This document shows, in pieces, positions 42,009-50,787 of a stretch of 64,000 bases of DNA. How positions within the stretch are numbered: the stretch's first letter is position 1; each line of letters begins with the position of its first letter. The stretch is from Pseudomonadota bacterium (GTDB lineage: Bacteria > Chloroflexota > UBA6077 > JAJPHF01), in assembly GCA_021325365.1 (NCBI GenBank), contig JAJPHF010000188.1:1-64000 (forward strand). Direction: 5' to 3'. The position numbers and the translations under genes were made by a program. The notes under the pieces were generated by a model. It was not told where the DNA came from and ran no database searches. It saw only the letters and a list, made by a program, of their open reading frames with translations.

Positions 42009-43484
42009 ATGCCGGGCCTGAAGAACCAGCAAGAGGAGCACCTGGCGCGAGTGGGCCCGGGCACGCCCTCCGGCGCGGTCTTCCGCCGCTACTGGCTCCC
42101 CGTCGAGGTGTCGGCGAACCTGGGGGGCGGCCGCCGCCGCTCGTTCTTCGGGCTGGGCGGCGCCTCGCCCCACGCCCGCAACCCCATCCGCGTGAAGGCG
42201 CTGGGCGAGGAGCTGGTGCTGTTCCGCGACGCGAGCGGCCAGCCGATCCTGCTCGGCGAGCACTGCAGCCACCGCGGCACGTCGCTCGTCTACGGCCGGG
42301 TCGAGGACGACTGCCTGCGCTGCCTCTACCACGGCTGGGCCTACGACCGCGCGGGCCGCGTGGTGGACATGCCGGCCGAGCCACCCACGAGCCGCTTCAA
42401 GAACACGATCAAGCACCCGGCCTACCCGTGCATCGAGGTCGGCGGGCTGATCTTCGCGTATCTGGGGCCGCCCGACAAGCAGCCCATCTTCCCACGCTAC
42501 GACGTGCTCTACCGCGAGGACGGTGTGCGGGTGGTGGGCGACGGCGGCTACGTCGAGCCCTGCAACGTGTTCCAGGCGATGCACGACAACAACCTGGACA
42601 CCTGGCACGTGGACATCCAGCACGTCTGGTTCAACAAGGAGGGGCCGCCGTTCCGCCACATGCACTACGGCAAGGACGGCCGTCCGCCGACGCCGATCAA
42701 GTACGAGCGCACGCCCTGGGGCACCCGCGACGTCGTGCTCAAGGACGCCGAGACGCCCGGCCAGTACGAGTACTACGAGCTGCACACGGTCTGGCCGTCG
42801 ATGCGCGTGAACTTCCCGGGCGGCACGTCGATGAAGTGGGCGCTGCCGCTCGACGACTACCACACGCGCTGGTTCGTGGTCGAGGTGTACCCCTTCGATG
42901 AGCACGGGCGGGTCACGCCCGCCGCGGAGCGGATCATGAACGCGCCGGGGCCGAGCATGATCCGCTCCGCGGCGGGGCTGCCCCCGAACTGGTACGACCA
43001 GGTGGGCGGCTGGTGGGACTTCGGCCACCCCTGGCGGCAGGGCGTGTTCTGGGAGGACCACGTGGCGCAGGTGTCCCAGAACGTCGGGGAGCGGCAGCTC
43101 CCGGACTGGGAGAGCTGGCACTTGGGCTCGTCCGACCAGGGGCTGGTGCTGAACCGTCGCGTCTGGCGCGAGCAGGTGCGGCGCGTGCAGGAGGGGCTGG
43201 ACCCGATCGGCATCAGCCGCAACCCCGCGGACGACCGCCTGATCCACGTACCGTCCGACAACCTGTATGTGGACTGGGACGTGGGCATGCGGCTATTCAG
43301 GATGTCGGTCGAAGACCGGCTGCGCGCGCTGGCCGAGGGCAGCATCCCGGGCGCGGCGCCGCACGGGCTAGTCGGCAGCGGGGGCGGCGTGCCACCACGG
43401 GCCGCGCGGACCGGCGCCGCGAAGCGCGGCGGTGTCCGCGCGAACGGCAAGGCGCCGCGAGCGCGCCGCGAGGTGGCGCGATGA
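42009..43484 (+). CDS. Rieske non-haem iron oxygenase, alpha subunit, large form
   Basis: A 491-residue oxygenase, longer than its relatives here because of a loop at 40-58 and a basic, Ala/Gly/Arg-rich C-terminal tail of about 45 residues. Rieske ligands are Cys86/His88 (CSHRG) and Cys105/His108 (CLYHGW); iron ligands are Asp197, His200 and His205 (NNLDTWHVDIQH). Its stop overlaps the start of the meta-cleavage hydrolase gene, so ring hydroxylation, cleavage (40908) and hydrolysis (43481) are encoded together. GGAGAGAG lies upstream. Confidence 0.92.
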   Translation: MPGLKNQQEEHLARVGPGTPSGAVFRRYWLPVEVSANLGGGRRRSFFGLGGASPHARNPIRVKALGEELVLFRDASGQPILLGEHCSHRGTSLVYGRVEDDCLRCLYHGWAYDRAGRVVDMPAEPPTSRFKNTIKHPAYPCIEVGGLIFAYLGPPDKQPIFPRYDVLYREDGVRVVGDGGYVEPCNVFQAMHDNNLDTWHVDIQHVWFNKEGPPFRHMHYGKDGRPPTPIKYERTPWGTRDVVLKDAETPGQYEYYELHTVWPSMRVNFPGGTSMKWALPLDDYHTRWFVVEVYPFDEHGRVTPAAERIMNAPGPSMIRSAAGLPPNWYDQVGGWWDFGHPWRQGVFWEDHVAQVSQNVGERQLPDWESWHLGSSDQGLVLNRRVWREQVRRVQEGLDPIGISRNPADDRLIHVPSDNLYVDWDVGMRLFRMSVEDRLRALAEGSIPGAAPHGLVGSGGGVPPRAARTGAAKRGGVRANGKAPRARREVAR

Positions 43485-44311
43485 GCGTGGAGGTGCTGAC
43501 CGAGGAGAGCACCAGCCGCTACACGCGGGCGGGCGACGTGCGGCTGCACTACCACGAGGCCGGCAGCGGCCCGGCGGTCGTCCTGCTTCACGGCGGCGGC
43601 CCCGGCGCCACAGCCTGGGGCAACTACGCGCGCAACGTCGCCGCCTTCGCCGCCGCACATCGCGTGCTCCTGCCCGACCTGCCGCAGTTCGGCAAGTCCG
43701 ACTCGCCCGTGCTCACCGAGGACCGGCCGCTGGCGAACGCCCGCATCCTCACGGCGTTCTTCGACGCGGTGGGGGTCGAGCGCGCGAGCCTGGTCGGCAA
43801 CTCGATGGGCGGCGCGACGGCGCTGGAGCTGGCCATCCACTACCCCGAGCGCGTGGACAAGCTGGTGCTGATGGGCTCCGGCGGGGCCGGCCCCAGTCTG
43901 TTCGCGGTGGTCCCCACGGAGGGCGACCGGCTGCTGCGCGAGAACTTCCAGCACCCGACGTTCGACAGCATGCGGCGCCTCATCCAGGTCATGGTCTACG
44001 ACGCCTCGTTCCTGACGGACGAGCTGGTGCAGAAGCGGCTGGAGAGCGCGCTGAACCCCGCCCACCGCGAGGCCCGCCGCCAGTCGTTCCGCAAGCCGGG
44101 CGAGCCGCGCGCCGAGCTAGAGCGGGTGCAGGCGCCGACGCTGATCGTGTGGGGGCGCGAGGACCGCGTGAACCCGTTCGACCAGGCGCTCGGCCTCCTC
44201 CAGGGCATCCGCGGCGCGCAGCTCCACGTCTACACCGAGTGCGGCCACTGGGCGCAGCTCGAGAAGGCCGACGCGTTCAACCGGCTCGTGCTCGACTTCC
44301 TCGACCACTGA
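43481..44311 (+). CDS. Meta-cleavage product hydrolase (alpha/beta hydrolase, BphD/MhpC type)
   Basis: A 276-residue enzyme that hydrolyses the C-C bond of 2-hydroxy-6-oxo-dienoates produced by extradiol cleavage. The oxyanion motif HGGGPGA (37-43), nucleophile Ser108 in GNSMGG, Asp228 in GREDRVNP and His256 in ECGHWAQ are all present. The HGGGPGA and VNPFDQA motifs are specific for this subfamily. The ATG overlaps the Rieske stop (ATGA). The extradiol dioxygenase at 40908 is the natural partner. Confidence 0.9.
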   Translation: MSVEVLTEESTSRYTRAGDVRLHYHEAGSGPAVVLLHGGGPGATAWGNYARNVAAFAAAHRVLLPDLPQFGKSDSPVLTEDRPLANARILTAFFDAVGVERASLVGNSMGGATALELAIHYPERVDKLVLMGSGGAGPSLFAVVPTEGDRLLRENFQHPTFDSMRRLIQVMVYDASFLTDELVQKRLESALNPAHREARRQSFRKPGEPRAELERVQAPTLIVWGREDRVNPFDQALGLLQGIRGAQLHVYTECGHWAQLEKADAFNRLVLDFLDH

Positions 44312-44386
44312 GGCCGCCTCGCCGGACGCGATCGCCCGCTCAAGCGCCGCGCCGGCCCGCGTCAGCCGCGCGCCAGGGAGTCAATA

Positions 44387-45520
44387 ATGGACTGCTGCTC
44401 TTGGCCGCGCCTCGGCGCGCTGCTGCTCGCGCTCGTGGCGTTGGCTTGCGCGCCGAGCCCCGCCGCGCCATCGGCGGCGAAGCCGGCCGACACGCCATCG
44501 GCCAGCGTTCCGGCGGCCGCCGCCCCGCGCGCGCAGGCCGCGCAGCCGACCCAGGCCGCGCCGCTCAGCCCGGCCGTCCCGCTCAGCATGGCCGTCACCG
44601 GCCTGACCTCCGAGGCCGGCAGCTACATCGCCTACGACCGCGGCTATTTCCGCGAGGAGGGCCTCGACGTCGACCTCGTGCCGATCCGGACGCTCGCCGA
44701 GCGGACGGCGATGCTCGCCACGGGCCAGGTCGGCGTCGGCGCGGCCAGCATCGACTCCAGCCTCTTCAACGCCGTCTTGCGGGGCATCGACGTGAAGATG
44801 GTGGCCGCCACGTCCACGATCACGCCCGACTCGACCAACGGCGCCATCGTCGTACGGCAGGACCTGCTGGAGAGCGGGCGCTATCGTGAGCCGAAGGACC
44901 TGGGCGGGATGCAGGTCGCCGTCGCCGGGGAGGGCGGGGTCATCCAGTTCTATCTGGAGCGCGTGCTGAACCGCGCCGGCCTGAGCTACGGCGACGTTCG
45001 GACGTCGGTGATCCTGTTCCCCGAGGCGCTCACGGCGATGGCGAACAAGGCCGTGGACGCGTCCTACCAGCCAGAGCCCTTCGTCACCTACGGCGAGACG
45101 CAGGGCATCGCGAAGCCGGTCGTCTACTCCGGCCAGATCTACCCCGGCAGCACGACTGGGGTGATGCTCGTGAGCCCCGTCTTTGCCCGCGATCAGCCCG
45201 AGGCGGCGCGGCGCTTCGTCACGGCCTGGCTGCGCGGCGTCCGCGACTACTACCGCGCGTTCCAGCGGAACGAGGGCGGCAAGGAGGCGGTCATCCAGAC
45301 CCTCACGCAGCACACGGACGTGAAAGACCCCGCGCTCTACGCGAAGATGGGGCTCCCCACCGTCGAGCCCAACGGCGAGATCGCCGTCTGGTCCATCGAC
45401 GAGATGCAGGACTACTTCGTGCAGGCCGGCTCGCAGCAGCAGACGGTCGACCTGCAGCAGATGATCGACCGCACCTACCTCGACTACGCGCTCGGGCGGC
45501 TCGGCCGGCTCACGCCGTAG
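44387..45520 (+). CDS. NMT1/THI5-like ABC substrate-binding lipoprotein
   Basis: A 377-residue lipoprotein: lipobox LACA after a hydrophobic signal, Ala/Pro linker to about 65, then the binding domain (MAVTGLTSEAGSYIAYDRGY, FREEGLDVDLVPIRT, MLATGQVGVGAAS). CAGGGAG lies upstream. It is 75 nt downstream of the meta-cleavage hydrolase and likely in the same operon, so its ligand may be the aromatic substrate of that pathway. Its 3' end overlaps the pseudogene frame on the other strand. Confidence 0.87.
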   Translation: MDCCSWPRLGALLLALVALACAPSPAAPSAAKPADTPSASVPAAAAPRAQAAQPTQAAPLSPAVPLSMAVTGLTSEAGSYIAYDRGYFREEGLDVDLVPIRTLAERTAMLATGQVGVGAASIDSSLFNAVLRGIDVKMVAATSTITPDSTNGAIVVRQDLLESGRYREPKDLGGMQVAVAGEGGVIQFYLERVLNRAGLSYGDVRTSVILFPEALTAMANKAVDASYQPEPFVTYGETQGIAKPVVYSGQIYPGSTTGVMLVSPVFARDQPEAARRFVTAWLRGVRDYYRAFQRNEGGKEAVIQTLTQHTDVKDPALYAKMGLPTVEPNGEIAVWSIDEMQDYFVQAGSQQQTVDLQQMIDRTYLDYALGRLGRLTP

Positions 45521-45959
45521 CGCCTGCCCGCTGCCCCAGCATGGCCGAGCAAGCGATCGAGCGGGCTGCTGGCGTAGATCGCGGCGCCGCCCCCGGCCTG
45601 GTACATGGTGTCCACCGCCTGGACGGCGTTCGCGGCCGCGACGTTGCTGGCGAGCCGCACCCGCGCCCGCTGCTCCAGCGTCGGCTCTGCGCCCGCCGCC
45701 ACCGTTTCCCACAGCGCCGCGGTCGCCTCGTAGAGGGAGCTGCGGGCTGCCTGGATCAACCCCTGCGTGCGCGCGATCTGGGCCTGGAACCCGCCCTGCT
45801 CGCGCGGGAAGAAGAACAGCCGAGTGACGGGGCGGCCCGCGGCGTCGAGGCGGGGCGTGTCGCCATCATAGAGCGGATCGCTGGGACCAGGGCCTGGACG
45901 GTCGTGAGCAGGCGGTCGCTTGCCGCGGGGGGCGTGGACGTCGCGCCCTCGTCGCGCAC
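45484..45959 (-). pseudogene. Acyl-CoA dehydrogenase-like flavin monooxygenase, internally deleted
   Basis: Three pieces of one family are joined with material missing. A GTG at 45959 starts an N-terminal piece (SDRLLTTVQALVPAIRSMMA). In another frame a middle piece reads YDGDTPRLDAAGRPVTRLFF (about 45870-45805). This is fused directly to the C-terminal piece (FQAQIARTQGLIQAARSSLY, then NAVQAVDTMYQAGGGAAIYA). Compared with intact acyl-CoA-dehydrogenase-like oxygenases (HsaA/DszC kind), roughly 130 residues are lost between the first pieces, about 80 between the next, and the final helices are gone after SSPLDR. It cannot be functional. Confidence 0.75.
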
Positions 45960-45982
45960 GTCAAGCCCCCGCCGGGAATGCC

Positions 45983-46011
45983 TTGACTGGCCCGCAGCAC
46001 GCGGCTACACT
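45983..46011 (+). promoter_or_regulatory. Promoter of the LigAB-type genes
   Basis: TTGACT (45983-45988), 17 bp, TACACT (46006-46011), about 40 nt ahead of the start at 46051. Confidence 0.65.
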
Positions 46012-46050
46012 GCCCCGTAATTCCACACGCCGCGAGCGACGGGAGCGCAG

Positions 46051-46329
46051 ATGAGCGTTTTCGCGGTCGACAAGTTCCTGCACCAGATGCGGGACTACGC
46101 GCGGTTGGCCCGTTTCCGCGACGATCCCCGCGCGGTGCTCGCGGACTACGACCTGACGCCCGCGGAGGCCGCGGCACTCGAAGCGGGCGACCTGGCCGCC
46201 CTGCACCGGCTGGGCGCCAACGGCTACCTGCTGCTCGGCTTTGGCCACCAGATGGGTGGCGGCGACTTCCGCGCCGTGATCGCGTCGCTGGGCGAGGCGC
46301 CCGCCGCGGCGCGCGGGACAGGAGCGTAA
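46051..46329 (+). CDS. LigA-type small subunit of a class III extradiol dioxygenase
   Basis: A 92-residue helical protein of the protocatechuate 4,5-dioxygenase alpha-subunit kind. It has FLHQMRDYARLARFRDDP, then LADYDLTPAEAAALEAGDL and LHRLGANGYLLLGFGHQMG. In LigAB enzymes this subunit caps the active site formed by the beta subunit. The LigB-type gene follows after one base, as expected for a heteromeric enzyme. Confidence 0.87.
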   Translation: MSVFAVDKFLHQMRDYARLARFRDDPRAVLADYDLTPAEAAALEAGDLAALHRLGANGYLLLGFGHQMGGGDFRAVIASLGEAPAAARGTGA

Positions 46330-46330
46330 G

Positions 46331-47158
46331 ATGGCGCGCATCGTCGCCGCGATGGCCATGGTCCACGGGCCGCGCATCACGGGCGCACCCGACCTCGCGG
46401 GGCCGGACAAGGGCCAGCGCGTGTGGGAGGGCTTCGAGACGCTGCGGCGCGAGCTGGAGGCCGCCTCGCCGGACTGGGCGCTCGTCATCACGAACGAGCA
46501 CCTGACCAACCCGTTCTACCCTTACGTCTCGCCGCTGACGCTGGGCCTGGCGTCGCGGTTCCGCGCGCCGGCCGAGCGCTCCGCCGGCTTGCCGGAGCTG
46601 ATCGTCCCGTCCGATGAGGCTATCGGCCGGCAGCTGCTCGACGCCGTCTGGGACGCCGGCGTCGACCTCGGCTACTCGCACGACCTGCTGCTCGACCACG
46701 GCACCACCGTGCCGCTGCACTTCCTCACCCCGCACCTCGATCTGCCGATCGTCCACATCCATCAGCTCACGAGCCGCGGCCCGCAGCCGCGGCTGCGCCG
46801 CTGCTACGCGCTCGGCCAGGCGCTACGCCAGGTCATCGAGGCGCGCCCGGCCTCGGAGCGCGTGGCGGTCGTCGGTACCGGCGGCCTCTCACACTGGGTC
46901 GGCACGCCGCGGATGGGGCAGGTGAACGCCGCCTGGGACCAGCACGTGCTCCAGTTGTTCGCGGAGCGCCGCGACGACGAGCTGCTGGCACTGACCGACG
47001 CGGCCATCGAGGCCGAGGCCGGCAACGGTGCGCACGAGATTCGCAACTGGATCACGGTTGCCGGCGTGGTGCCGAACGCGCCCGCCGAGGTCGTCAGCTA
47101 CGTGGACCACATCCCCGCCTGGGCGCAGCAGAGCGTCCACGTACGCTTCCGCCTGTAG
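46331..47158 (+). CDS. LigB-type large subunit of a class III extradiol dioxygenase
   Basis: A 275-residue protein of the LigB fold. The Fe(II) ligands expected from LigB are His12 (MVHGPR), His57 (NEHLTN) and Glu236 (GAHEIRNW). The catalytic histidine is His188 (GGLSHWVGT), and His117/His123 (SHDLLLDHGTT) match the other conserved position. Together with the LigA-type subunit it should open a catechol such as protocatechuate or a related aromatic acid by meta cleavage. It is independent of the BphC-type enzyme at 40908. Confidence 0.88.
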   Translation: MARIVAAMAMVHGPRITGAPDLAGPDKGQRVWEGFETLRRELEAASPDWALVITNEHLTNPFYPYVSPLTLGLASRFRAPAERSAGLPELIVPSDEAIGRQLLDAVWDAGVDLGYSHDLLLDHGTTVPLHFLTPHLDLPIVHIHQLTSRGPQPRLRRCYALGQALRQVIEARPASERVAVVGTGGLSHWVGTPRMGQVNAAWDQHVLQLFAERRDDELLALTDAAIEAEAGNGAHEIRNWITVAGVVPNAPAEVVSYVDHIPAWAQQSVHVRFRL

Positions 47159-47235
47159 GCGGCCTGGCGGGCCGCGATCGCGCCCGGCGCACGGCGGTCT
47201 AGCGCCCGCGCGGAGTCTCCACCCGGCGCGCGGGG

Positions 47236-48372
47236 TTACTGCTTGGCCAGGATGCGCTGCAGCTCGTCGCGAACCGGACCGAGCCGCTCGTCGTTGTTCT
47301 CGTAGAAGGCGATGTCGATGCGGGTGAACTTCAGGCCGGCGTTCAGAAAGCGCTCGAAGTCCTGCGCCGTCTTCGAGCCGGGCACCTCGTGGTTGTCGGC
47401 GCCGTCCAGCTCGTACAGCAGGTCCTGCGCCTCGCGCCCCATGACGTAGTTGACCCACAGCTTGGCCGCGTTGGGATGCGCGGCGTTCTTCGGCACCGCG
47501 GCGTACAGCGGGACGAGCAGGGGCGCGTCGGCGGGGATGACGAAGTCGAGCGGACCGCCCTTGGCCTTTTCCACCATCGCCCCGTTATGGCTGCAGGCGA
47601 GCGCGAGCAGGTCGAACTCGCCGCTCGTCAGGCGCTGCATCTCGTTGCAGCGGATGAGCCCCGCGATCTGGTCGGCGAGCTGGCGCACGTAAGCGAAGGT
47701 GCGCTCCTCGCCCCAGACCTCCGGGGCGGCCACCTGGTCGAACGAGGCCGCGTACGGCGTGGAGGCGATGCGCCCCTTGTACTGTGGCTTGAGCAGGTCC
47801 TGCAGCGTGCGCGGCACCTCGTCGGCGCGCACGCGCTGCGTGTTGTAGGCGATGCCCGGCCAGCTCGACTGGTAGGCCACGGCGGCGCCGCCGCCCGCGA
47901 TCAGCTCGGGGCGCTGGACGTTCGGAGCCCAGCTCGCCCAGTCCACCGGCTCGATTGCGTCCGCGTGCATCGCGGCCATGATGTGATTCGCGTAACCCAC
48001 CTGGACGTCGGTCGCCGACGGCCGCCCGGCCTGGTACTCCTCCGCGATCCGCGCCGCCACGCTGGGCATGCTGGGACCTGGCGTAAACTTCACGTCCAGG
48101 TTCAGTCCATATTGCCGGTTGAAGCCTTCGGCCAGACGACGAATGCCGTCGCTCCCGCCCATCGTGCCCTCGCCCCAGATGAGCGACAGCGCACCCTCGC
48201 GGCGGGCTCCATCGACGAGCGGCTGGAGCCGCGAATCGGCGGCCGGCGCGGCCCCCTGCACGGACGCTGGCTCCTGTGGCGGCGGGCGCCCTGCCCCCGA
48301 TCCGCAGCCCGCCAGCGCGAGCAGCACGGCGAGCCCGAGGGCGCGCGTGAGTAGTCGGTAGATGAATGGCAT
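47236..48372 (-). CDS. AfuA/FbpA-like extracellular solute-binding lipoprotein
   Basis: A 378-residue lipoprotein (lipobox LAGC). The mature protein has LQPLVDGARREGALSLIWGE, FNRQYGLNLDVKFTPGPSMP and LQDLLKPQYKGRIASTPYAA, matching the paralogues at 33140 and 56706. GAGGAG precedes the ATG. It lies 109 nt downstream of the Rieske gene at 48482 on the same strand and is the second copy of the SBP-plus-Rieske module. Ligand unknown. Confidence 0.87.
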   Translation of the reverse strand: MPFIYRLLTRALGLAVLLALAGCGSGAGRPPPQEPASVQGAAPAADSRLQPLVDGARREGALSLIWGEGTMGGSDGIRRLAEGFNRQYGLNLDVKFTPGPSMPSVAARIAEEYQAGRPSATDVQVGYANHIMAAMHADAIEPVDWASWAPNVQRPELIAGGGAAVAYQSSWPGIAYNTQRVRADEVPRTLQDLLKPQYKGRIASTPYAASFDQVAAPEVWGEERTFAYVRQLADQIAGLIRCNEMQRLTSGEFDLLALACSHNGAMVEKAKGGPLDFVIPADAPLLVPLYAAVPKNAAHPNAAKLWVNYVMGREAQDLLYELDGADNHEVPGSKTAQDFERFLNAGLKFTRIDIAFYENNDERLGPVRDELQRILAKQ

Positions 48373-48481
48373 CTGTTCTCCTCCACAGGCGGCCGCAGGC
48401 CCGCGCTCGGCTGGCCACGAGCTACTGTTGCGCCGCGTGCGGCTGGCGGCCAGCGTCTCGGGTGCCGGCGCCCGCCGCGGC

Positions 48482-49645
48482 TCAGACCCCGCTGGTGGCC
48501 TCCAGGCGCGCGGGGCGCGTCCAGGCCTTGAGTGGCCGCCCCTCGCGCAGCGCGCGTAGCTCGCGCTGGTAGATCTTGCGGAGCAAGATGATCGCGACGT
48601 CCGAGCGCCCCAGGCGCTCGTTGACGCGGTCGGCGATGGCGCCCTGCCCCTCCTGAGCGACGTGGTCCTGAATGTTCACCTCGTCCACGCGCCCCTCGAC
48701 GTCCACGAGCCGCAGCCGCCCCGCCAGAATCGCGTCGGCCATCTCGCGCGCCGACGGCACGTTGGCGAGCGTCTCGCGGCGCGCCTGCATCTGCGCCAGA
48801 TAGCGCTCGGCCGCCGCGCCCTCGATGTGGACCAGCCGCGCGTTGAAGCTCTGGTGCCGGTAGTCGTCCAGCGGCACCCGCCAGGCGACCTGGTCGGCCC
48901 AACCGCTCTCCGCGTCGTCCGGCGAGCCCTTGATGTACAGGATGTTCGGCATCACGAACGGCGTGACGCGCACCACCCCATTGGCGCGGCGGCCATACTG
49001 GCAGAGGCCGTACTCCGTCTCCTCGGCCGAGACTAGCGGTACGTCCCAGTTCAGCCCAAAGTCGGTAAAGCCCGACGAGCGGTGCGTGAAGTTGACGTGC
49101 ACCTCGTCGATGCCGTTCTCGAGGCTGTTGAAGTAACTGCAGTGCCGCACGTAGGTACTGGTCTCCAGCACGCCGGGCGCCTCGAACTCGGGCCAGCGGG
49201 GCAGCGGCGGCGCCTCCTCCTCACCGAGGTAGGCGAATATCAAGCCAAGATATTCTTCCGTTGGGTAGCTCTTGATCCGCACCTTGGGGGGGAAGGAGGG
49301 GTCCTCGGCGGGCATCTCGACACACTGGCCGGAGGCGTCGTACGTCCAGCCATGATAGAAGCAGCGGAGGCAGTCGCCCTCCACCCAGCCGGTCGAGAGC
49401 TGCGTCCCCCGGTGCGCGCAGCGCGGTGCCACCACCTGCGGCCGCCCGTCCTCGCCGCGGTAGAGCGTAAAGTCCTCGCCCAGGATGCGGAGGGGTTTCG
49501 CGTGGCCGGGCAGCAAGTCGGCGGCCATGTACACGGGATGCCAGAAGCGGCGTAAGTAGCGCCCCCCGAGAGTATCGGGACCAACGTGTACGTAGTCAGG
49601 CTGAGCGTGGGCACCCGAGGTGGTGGGTCCGATTGTGGTGTTCAC
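48482..49645 (-). CDS. Rieske non-haem iron oxygenase, alpha subunit
   Basis: A 387-residue oxygenase: Cys76/His78 (CAHRG), Cys95/His98 (CFYHGW), iron ligands Asp180, His183 and His188 (ENGIDEVHVNFTH). Paralogue of the enzyme at 34489. The GTG at 49645 was preferred over an ATG at 49681 because CGGAGGA lies 6 nt before it and the upstream residues overlap the truncated amidohydrolase frame. The amidohydrolase fragment reads directly into this gene's 5' end. Confidence 0.9.
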   Translation of the reverse strand: MNTTIGPTTSGAHAQPDYVHVGPDTLGGRYLRRFWHPVYMAADLLPGHAKPLRILGEDFTLYRGEDGRPQVVAPRCAHRGTQLSTGWVEGDCLRCFYHGWTYDASGQCVEMPAEDPSFPPKVRIKSYPTEEYLGLIFAYLGEEEAPPLPRWPEFEAPGVLETSTYVRHCSYFNSLENGIDEVHVNFTHRSSGFTDFGLNWDVPLVSAEETEYGLCQYGRRANGVVRVTPFVMPNILYIKGSPDDAESGWADQVAWRVPLDDYRHQSFNARLVHIEGAAAERYLAQMQARRETLANVPSAREMADAILAGRLRLVDVEGRVDEVNIQDHVAQEGQGAIADRVNERLGRSDVAIILLRKIYQRELRALREGRPLKAWTRPARLEATSGV

Positions 49646-50540
49646 GGCATTCCTCCGAGCTGTCACGTAGATACATGGCACGGGCGAGTCCGGGCGATGG
49701 CCGAAACATCCACTCGGCGGTCAGGCGGCGCCGACGCGAGCGCGCGTAGGCCCAATCGGCCCGCAGGATATCGGGGCGCGCGGTGTGCAGGCGCGTCAGC
49801 TCGGACCGGCCACGCGACGCCATGCCGAGCGTGAGCAGCCCCTCGGTGCGCGGGCCGATCCACTCGCGCTGCACGCGCGCCAGGTCGGCGCGATCCATTG
49901 GCAGGTCGGGATCGAGGCCGTGGGGCGTGCCGTAGGAGAAGCGGGCGCGAATCCCCGTGTCCGCCAGCGCTTGCAGATCGGCGTCGGCGTCGGCCGGTGA
50001 GCGGACGTTGTGCGCCCAGTCGTGCACCGTCGTCACGCCCGAGAGGATCGCCTCCGTGGCGCCGAGCCGCACGCCGCGGTACGTGTCGTCCGGGCGGTAG
50101 GCCACGCCGAGCCGCATCGCCCAGGCGAAATAGCCCAGCTCCGGCCCCTCGTCGACCAGGTTGCGCAGCTGGCTGTTCCAGAGGTGCCAGTGCGTGTCGA
50201 TGAGGCCCGGCAGGGCGATCATGTCGCGGCCGTCGAGCACCTCCGCGCCCGGCGCCGCGACGCTCGCGCCGACGGCCACGATCTCGCCGTTGCGCACGTG
50301 CACGTCGCCCTGCTCGAAGTCGCCGAGCGCCGGGTCCACGGTGAGCACGTACGCGCCCCGCACAACGAACTCGCCACGCCCGGGGATCTGCCCGGCTGGC
50401 TGCGCCTGGGGCGCGCGCTGCCCTGCTGGCGCGGGCGTAGCGGCCCGCACCGCCGCCGCGCGGGCCGCTACGCCCGCGGCCCCCAGCGCCGCCATGCTCC
50501 GCAGCAGACCCCGTCGGCTTATCGTGCCCCACCCGCTCAT
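49596..50540 (-). pseudogene. Tat-exported amidohydrolase truncated after about 260 residues
   Basis: It starts well: ATG at 50540 with AGAGGGGGG upstream and a twin-arginine signal (TISRRGLLRSMAALGAAG). The amidohydrolase_1 entry FVVRGAYVLTVDPALGD leads to the metal motif LPGLIDTHWHLWNS. Homology runs to about LRADWAYARSR (near 49740) and then stops. The remaining barrel strands with the other metal ligands (the later His pair and Asp) are missing, and the frame runs as unrelated Arg-rich sequence into the start of the Rieske gene. Intact relatives are about 450-480 residues. A 3' deletion is the simplest reading. Confidence 0.7.
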
Positions 50541-50602
50541 CGGCCCCCCTCTACCCTGCGGCGGCGCGAGCGCGCTGGGCCGCTGGTCTCGGAAGTGCGC
50601 GT

Positions 50603-50611
50603 AATATAGCA
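50603..50611 (-). promoter_or_regulatory. Possible extended -10 of the truncated amidohydrolase operon
   Basis: On the minus strand TGCTATATT, an extended -10 element about 65 nt upstream of the start at 50540; no clear -35. Confidence 0.35.
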
Positions 50612-50649
50612 CGGACGGCGTCGGGGCGGGCCGCGTAGGTGTTCAAAAA

Positions 50650-50697
50650 GCAGCGGCTGTCCTCGTGCGGCGCTGCGGCGCGCGAGGACGCCGCTGC
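50650..50697. other. Hairpin in the intergenic region
   Basis: GCAGCGGC-T-GTCCTCG pairs with CGAGGAC-GCCGCTGC (15 bp with one bulged base and a GC-rich loop). It lies between divergent genes, so it is not a simple terminator. Confidence 0.5.
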
Positions 50698-50787
50698 CAG
50701 AGTCCGTACTGCTACGCGCTGAGGGCGCGGCGTGGTCTCGCTGGCTGGCAGGGTGGATAATGAGCCGACCGAGCGCAGGAGGAGTTC

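Noticed and set aside
45866..46762. Minus-strand frame across the LigAB-type genes
   Set aside because: Antisense to two well-supported genes with their own promoter.
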